From Kiloniellales bacterium (GTDB lineage Bacteria; Pseudomonadota; Alphaproteobacteria; Kiloniellales; JAKSDN01), in contig JAKSDN010000930.1 in assembly GCA_022360075.1 (NCBI GenBank), positions 1 to 8,757 of the forward strand: a DNA stretch of 8,757 nt. Reading direction: 5' to 3'. Both the position numbers and the translations under genes were made by a program. The notes beneath the pieces were generated by a model. The model saw only the letters and a list, made by a program, of their open reading frames with translations. It was not told the DNA's origin and did not search any database. Within the stretch, counting starts at the first letter, position 1, and every line of letters begins with the position of its first letter. Positions 6,358 through 8,757 of this stretch are shown here, piece after piece.

Positions 6358-6404
6358 ACCCGGCCGAGTGAGCCCGCGCCCGGCTTTCACCCGTCATTTT
6401 GCGT

Positions 6405-6444
6405 TTGACTCGATAAGAAATTAATGTTTTATATTAATTAATGT
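6405..6444 (+). promoter_or_regulatory. Promoter and candidate operator of the DUF2975/XRE operon
   Basis: An AT-rich island lies in GC-rich DNA. A -35-like TTGACT (6405-6410) is followed by TTTATA or TATATT (within 6428-6435), giving 17- or 19-bp spacing. The 9-mer AATTAATGT occurs twice, at 6419-6427 and 6436-6444 (17 bp apart). The palindrome ATTAATTAAT (6433-6442) overlaps the second copy. Repeats laid over the -10 region suggest repression, possibly by the XRE protein of the same operon (inference). Confidence 0.5.
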
Positions 6445-6511
6445 CTGTTTGTGTCGATGGCCATCGGCCATCGAATTGGTCTCAAGCGTCCGCAACGCAT
6501 TGGAGTCACCT

Positions 6512-7105
6512 ATGGATCGAGCCGCGCGACTGCGCCGTCTGAGCAAGGCGATGGGCGTGTTCTGTCTCCTGGCGATTATCGCCTTCCCCCTGGGGCAGGC
6601 CCTTTTGTGGTTGGTGTTCGAGCCCTGTGCCATTCTGCAGTCGGGGGCGGGAGATCCGACCGGGCTGAGCATGAGGCTTTGCGGCGATCTCGACGCGCCG
6701 GCGAACTTGGAACCCTTCGCGATAGACGGCGCCTTGCCCTACTGGCAGCGCGCCGGCGGTTTCCTGATCGCGATGCTGCCCACGGCCGCGGCCCTCTACG
6801 GGCTCTTCGCCCTGCGTCGCTTGTTCCGACTCTACGCTGAGGGACAGGTCTTCTCGCCTGCCAACACTCGGGCCTTTCGCCGCTTCGCTCTTGCCGTCTT
6901 CGCCTTCGCCCTGGCGAGGCCCATTGCCTTTACCCTGACGGTGCTGCTCCTGACCATCGACAATCCGCCGGGACAGCGGATGCTCTCGTTCAGTCTGGGC
7001 GACGGCGACCTCCTGGCGCTGTTCCTGGGCGGGCTCTTCCTGGTGATCGCTTGGGTCATGGACGAGGGCAGGGCCCTGGCGGAGGCGGAATCCGAGTACA
7101 TCTGA
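6512..7105 (+). CDS. DUF2975 integral membrane protein
   Basis: A 197-residue inner-membrane protein with four predicted hydrophobic helices, at about 15-36, 83-101, 125-148 and 166-183. The DUF2975 signature lies between helices 2 and 3: RRLFRLYAEGQVFSPANTRA (102-121). The family's closing pattern follows helix 4 as WVMDEGRALAEAESEYI (181-197). A loop of about 45 residues between helices 1 and 2 carries Cys57 and is probably outside the membrane. The ATG at 6512 is chosen for GGAG at 6502-6505, 6 nt upstream; the frame is open to 6449 but has no other supported start. DUF2975 genes are regularly paired with a small YozG-like XRE regulator, as here 25 nt downstream. Its molecular role is unknown; membrane sensing coupled to the regulator is one guess. 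Confidence 0.88.
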   Translation: MDRAARLRRLSKAMGVFCLLAIIAFPLGQALLWLVFEPCAILQSGAGDPTGLSMRLCGDLDAPANLEPFAIDGALPYWQRAGGFLIAMLPTAAALYGLFALRRLFRLYAEGQVFSPANTRAFRRFALAVFAFALARPIAFTLTVLLLTIDNPPGQRMLSFSLGDGDLLALFLGGLFLVIAWVMDEGRALAEAESEYI

Positions 7106-7130
7106 CGTCTCGGTCGAGCGCGGGCTTGAA

Positions 7131-7355
7131 ATGCCGATCATCGTCAATCTCGACGTCATGTTGGCGAGGCGCAAAATGCGCTCGAAAGAGCTCGCCGCGC
7201 GCATCGGCATCACCGAACAGAACCTCTCGCTGCTCAAGTCCGGCAAGGTGAAGGGCGTTCGCTTCTCGACGCTGGAGAAGATCTGCGCGGAGCTGCAATG
7301 CCAGCCGGGCGATCTCTTCGAGTACCGAGAAGGAGAGCGAGAGCCAGAGGACTGA
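7131..7355 (+). CDS. YozG-like XRE-family transcriptional regulator
   Basis: A 74-residue protein that is a single Cro/C1-type helix-turn-helix domain. The order is MPIIVNLDVMLARRKMRSKELAARIGITEQNLSLLKSGK: helix 2 at about 17-25, the turn GIT at 26-28, the recognition helix at 29-37. Then come VKGVRFSTLEKICAELQCQPGDLFEY, the standard C-terminal half, and a short acidic tail. This is the YozG type commonly found beside DUF2975 membrane proteins, so the two probably form an operon. The ribosome site is weak. The repeats at 6419-6444 upstream of the operon are candidate targets. Alternative: it could act on other genes as well; targets are not visible here. Confidence 0.9.
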   Translation: MPIIVNLDVMLARRKMRSKELAARIGITEQNLSLLKSGKVKGVRFSTLEKICAELQCQPGDLFEYREGEREPED

Positions 7356-7389
7356 TCTCGCCCCGGGGCGGGCCGCCGGGTCACCGCTT

Positions 7390-7411
7390 GGCGCCTCGAC
7401 TTCGGGGCGCC
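7390..7411 (+). terminator. GC-rich hairpin between the XRE and HAD genes
   Basis: GGCGCC at 7390-7395 pairs with GGCGCC at 7406-7411. The stem is extended inwards by a T-G wobble and two GC pairs around the tetraloop ACTT (7399-7402), giving a continuous 9-bp stem. No T tract follows, so it is not a classical Rho-independent terminator. It may stop or pause transcription, or protect an mRNA end. GGGCGCC at 7417-7423 could compete for pairing. Confidence 0.35.
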
Positions 7412-7430
7412 ATGATGGGCGCCGGGTCTC

Positions 7431-8234
7431 ATGGCGACGCAAGAGGCAAAGGTGCTGCGCGCTGTCTTGCTCGACCTCGGCGGGGTGGTCTTCGTCGGCG
7501 ATGCGCTTCTGCCCGGCGCGCGCGAGGCCGTCGATCGGCTTAAGCAGGCGGGCCTCGGCCTGCGCTACATCACCAACACGACCCGGACCCCGCGCAGACT
7601 TCTGCTCGAGAAGCTGGCGCGCCTGCAAGTGCCGGTCAGCGCCGACGAGCTCTTCATGCCGGCCGTCGCTGCGCGGCGCCATATCGAGGCGCATGGCCTG
7701 AGCCCGCATTTGCTGATCCACCCGGCCCTGGAAGAGGACTTCGCCGGCCTGCCGCAGGATCGCGCGCCCGCCGTCGTCGTCGGCGATGCGGCCGAGGGTT
7801 TCACCTATCGGGCCATGAACAGCGCGTTCAGAGCGCTGGAGGAAGGCGCGGCATTCCTCGCGCTGGCGCGCAACCGGAGCTTCCAAGACAGCGACCGGGG
7901 CTTGAGCCTCGACGCCGGTCCCTTTGTCGTGGCCCTTGAGTTCGCGACCCGGCGCGAAGCGATCGTTCTAGGCAAGCCCTCGGCCGATTTCTTCCGCGCG
8001 GCGCTCGATGGGCTCGGCTGCAAGCCGGGCGAGGTCGCCATGGTGGGTGACGATGTCGAATCCGACATCGCCGGCGCGCAGGCGGCTGGTCTCGTAGGCC
8101 TGCTTGTCCGCACCGGCAAGTACCGCGAGGGCGACGAGGCCGCGATCACGCCGCGCCCCACCGCCGTCTGCGCCGATCTGGCGGCGGCGGCCGACTGGAT
8201 CCTCGCGCAGGGCCCGGACGCCGGGCGCGGCTAG
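7431..8234 (+). CDS. HAD-superfamily IIA phosphatase, LHPP-like
   Basis: A 267-residue haloacid-dehalogenase-type hydrolase with a type IIA cap. Motif I is AVLLDLGGVVFVGD with the nucleophile Asp15. The second Asp of the usual DxD, which acts as acid/base, is Gly17. Motif II is ITNTTRTP (Thr48), motif III is GKPS (Lys182), and motif IV is GDDVESD (206-212). The cap lies at about residues 75-175. Loss of the second Asp is also seen in the LHPP group (phospholysine phosphohistidine inorganic pyrophosphate phosphatase), which has Ser there, and the overall layout (TNTTR, then GKPS and GDDVxxD) fits that group. Such proteins hydrolyse phosphoamide or pyrophosphate bonds, for which a general acid is less needed. 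The ATG at 7431 has a poor ribosome site; a GTG at 7452 with AGAGG 5 nt upstream is a credible alternative and would still include motif I. Confidence 0.85.
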   Translation: MATQEAKVLRAVLLDLGGVVFVGDALLPGAREAVDRLKQAGLGLRYITNTTRTPRRLLLEKLARLQVPVSADELFMPAVAARRHIEAHGLSPHLLIHPALEEDFAGLPQDRAPAVVVGDAAEGFTYRAMNSAFRALEEGAAFLALARNRSFQDSDRGLSLDAGPFVVALEFATRREAIVLGKPSADFFRAALDGLGCKPGEVAMVGDDVESDIAGAQAAGLVGLLVRTGKYREGDEAAITPRPTAVCADLAAAADWILAQGPDAGRG

Positions 8235-8250
8235 CGTCGGCGACCGGGCC
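8211..8250 (+). repeat. Inverted repeats at the 3' end of the HAD gene
   Basis: GCCCGG at 8212-8217 and CCGGGC at 8221-8226 form a 6-bp hairpin with a 3-nt loop inside the last codons. GGCCCGG (8211-8217) can instead pair with CCGGGCC at 8244-8250 beyond the stop. There is no T tract, so any role in ending transcription before the heat-shock gene is weakly supported. Confidence 0.3.
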
Positions 8251-8305
8251 TACGCGCTTCAACGCCACCCGAAATTAACTCGAAGTAAATCAGGTAGTTA
8301 GACCT

Positions 8306-8334
8306 CTTGATCTCGGACCGCTCCCTCCCCATCT
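8306..8334 (+). promoter_or_regulatory. Sigma32 (RpoH)-type heat-shock promoter
   Basis: CTTGAT (8306-8311), 15 nt of spacer and CCCCATCT (8327-8334) match the RpoH consensus CTTGAA-N13-15-CCCCATnT closely. The predicted transcript start is near 8340-8341, immediately before the first leader hairpin and about 100 nt upstream of the heat-shock start codon. The downstream gene is a small heat-shock protein, which supports the call. Confidence 0.8.
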
Positions 8335-8340
8335 CTAGGG

Positions 8341-8442
8341 CGTGATCGGGCATTTGCCGCTTCGGGAATGCCCACAACCGGCCCGACCTACGAGGTGGGC
8401 CATGCTTTGCATGTCGCTTCTGAAGGAGGATGTGTGACAATG
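8341..8442 (+). ncRNA. ROSE-like RNA thermometer in the heat-shock leader
   Basis: The leader folds by eye into three successive hairpins. The first pairs GGGCATT (8348-8354) with AATGCCC (8367-8373), with an inner CCG/CGG stem. The second pairs GGCCC (8380-8384) with GGGCC (8397-8401) and ACCT (8386-8389) with AGGT (8393-8396), leaving one bulged G. The third holds the ribosome site: TCGCT (8414-8418) pairs with AGGA (8424-8427) leaving a bulged G, and CAT (8410-8412) pairs with ATG (8430-8432). U(U/C)GCU opposite AGGA with an unpaired G is the signature of ROSE elements, which open at heat-shock temperature. The Shine-Dalgarno AAGGAGGA (8423-8430) is 9 nt from the start codon. Hairpin number, leader length, promoter and gene all agree with ROSE. 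Confidence 0.75.
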
Positions 8443-8757
8443 CCTAACTTCGACTTTTCTCCCCTTTTCCGCTCCACCGTTGGCTTCGATCCGATGGTTC
8501 GCATTCTCGAGTCGGTGCTCGAGAGCGAGCGGGCGTCGAGCGGCTATCCGCCCTACAACATCGAGAAGACCGGCGAGAATGCCTATCGCATCTCGATCGC
8601 CGTGGCCGGCTTTGGTGAGGACGAGCTCGACGTCGAGGCTCGCGACAACACGCTGGTCATCAGCGGCAAGATCGCCGACGAGGAAGCGGAGAAGCGCTTC
8701 CTGCACCGCGGCATCGCCGGCCGCGCGTTCCGTCGCAGCTTCCAGCTCGCCGACTAC
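8440..8757 (+). CDS. Small heat-shock protein, IbpA/Hsp20 family (3' truncated by window)
   Basis: The first 106 residues of an ATP-independent holdase chaperone that keeps unfolding proteins soluble for DnaK/ClpB. MPNFDFSPLFRSTVGFDPMV is the N-terminus of class A (IbpA-type) bacterial small heat-shock proteins. The alpha-crystallin domain begins at about residue 37 with YPPYNIEKTGENAYRISIAV, continues through AGFGEDELDVEARDNTLVISGK (56-77), and reaches FLHRGIAGRAFRRSFQLADY at the window end. The remaining strands and the C-terminal I-x-I tail lie beyond the window. The start is fixed by a strong ribosome site. Control is apparently double: an RpoH promoter and an RNA thermometer in the leader. 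The gene has its own unit, separated by 205 nt from the HAD gene. Confidence 0.95.
   Translation, partial: MPNFDFSPLFRSTVGFDPMVRILESVLESERASSGYPPYNIEKTGENAYRISIAVAGFGEDELDVEARDNTLVISGKIADEEAEKRFLHRGIAGRAFRRSFQLADY

Noticed and set aside
5176..6390. 404-codon open frame on the minus strand
   Set aside because: It is a mirror of the acyl-CoA dehydrogenase gene. No domain is recognisable, and third-position GC bias explains the lack of stops.
6358..6404. Terminator after the acyl-CoA dehydrogenase gene
   Set aside because: The GC-rich stretch has direct rather than inverted repeats, and I find no convincing stem followed by Ts.

Overview
This window is about two-thirds GC and codes entirely on the + strand. 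It looks like a chromosomal segment of an alphaproteobacterium, probably of the Rhodospirillales type. The evidence is the gene content (isovaleryl-CoA dehydrogenase, DUF1272, DUF3291 and a RraA-like protein), the strong GC bias at third codon positions, and an IbpA-type heat-shock gene. That gene has an RpoH promoter and what looks like a ROSE RNA thermometer, a combination typical of this class. The genus cannot be named from the sequence alone.

Layout. (1) 1-277: the C-terminus of isovaleryl-CoA dehydrogenase (leucine catabolism), cut by the window edge. (2) 278-1391: an AT-richer toxin-antitoxin cassette. It has a consensus sigma70 promoter between operator-like repeats, an antitoxin with two tandem HTH units plus an AbrB/SpoVT domain, and a PIN-domain (VapC-like) toxin that overlaps it by 4 nt. 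(3) 1506-3360: a DUF900 alpha/beta-hydrolase and a RraA/HMG-aldolase-fold protein. (4) 3371-6357: a tight run of an unknown membrane-anchored protein, a DUF1272 zinc-ribbon-like protein, a short-chain dehydrogenase, a DUF3291 protein and an acyl-CoA dehydrogenase, most of them overlapping or nearly so. (5) 6405-7355: an AT-rich promoter/operator and a two-gene unit, a DUF2975 membrane protein and a YozG-like XRE regulator. (6) 7431-8234: an LHPP-like HAD phosphatase whose motif I lacks the second Asp. (7) 8306-8757: an RpoH-type promoter, a roughly 100-nt structured leader and the start of an IbpA-type small heat-shock protein, cut by the window end.

How the parts fit. Two acyl-CoA dehydrogenases of different subfamilies and an SDR suggest acyl-CoA or branched-chain catabolism, but the clusters between them are mostly of unknown function. 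Three units carry their own visible control: the TA cassette (promoter plus candidate operators), the DUF2975/XRE pair (direct repeats and a palindrome) and the heat-shock gene (sigma32 plus RNA thermometer). The most distinctive signals are the antitoxin with a duplicated DNA-binding unit and the complete heat-shock control region. No RNA genes, CRISPR arrays, insertion sequences or attachment sites were recognised, and no gene-free stretch exceeds about 205 nt.
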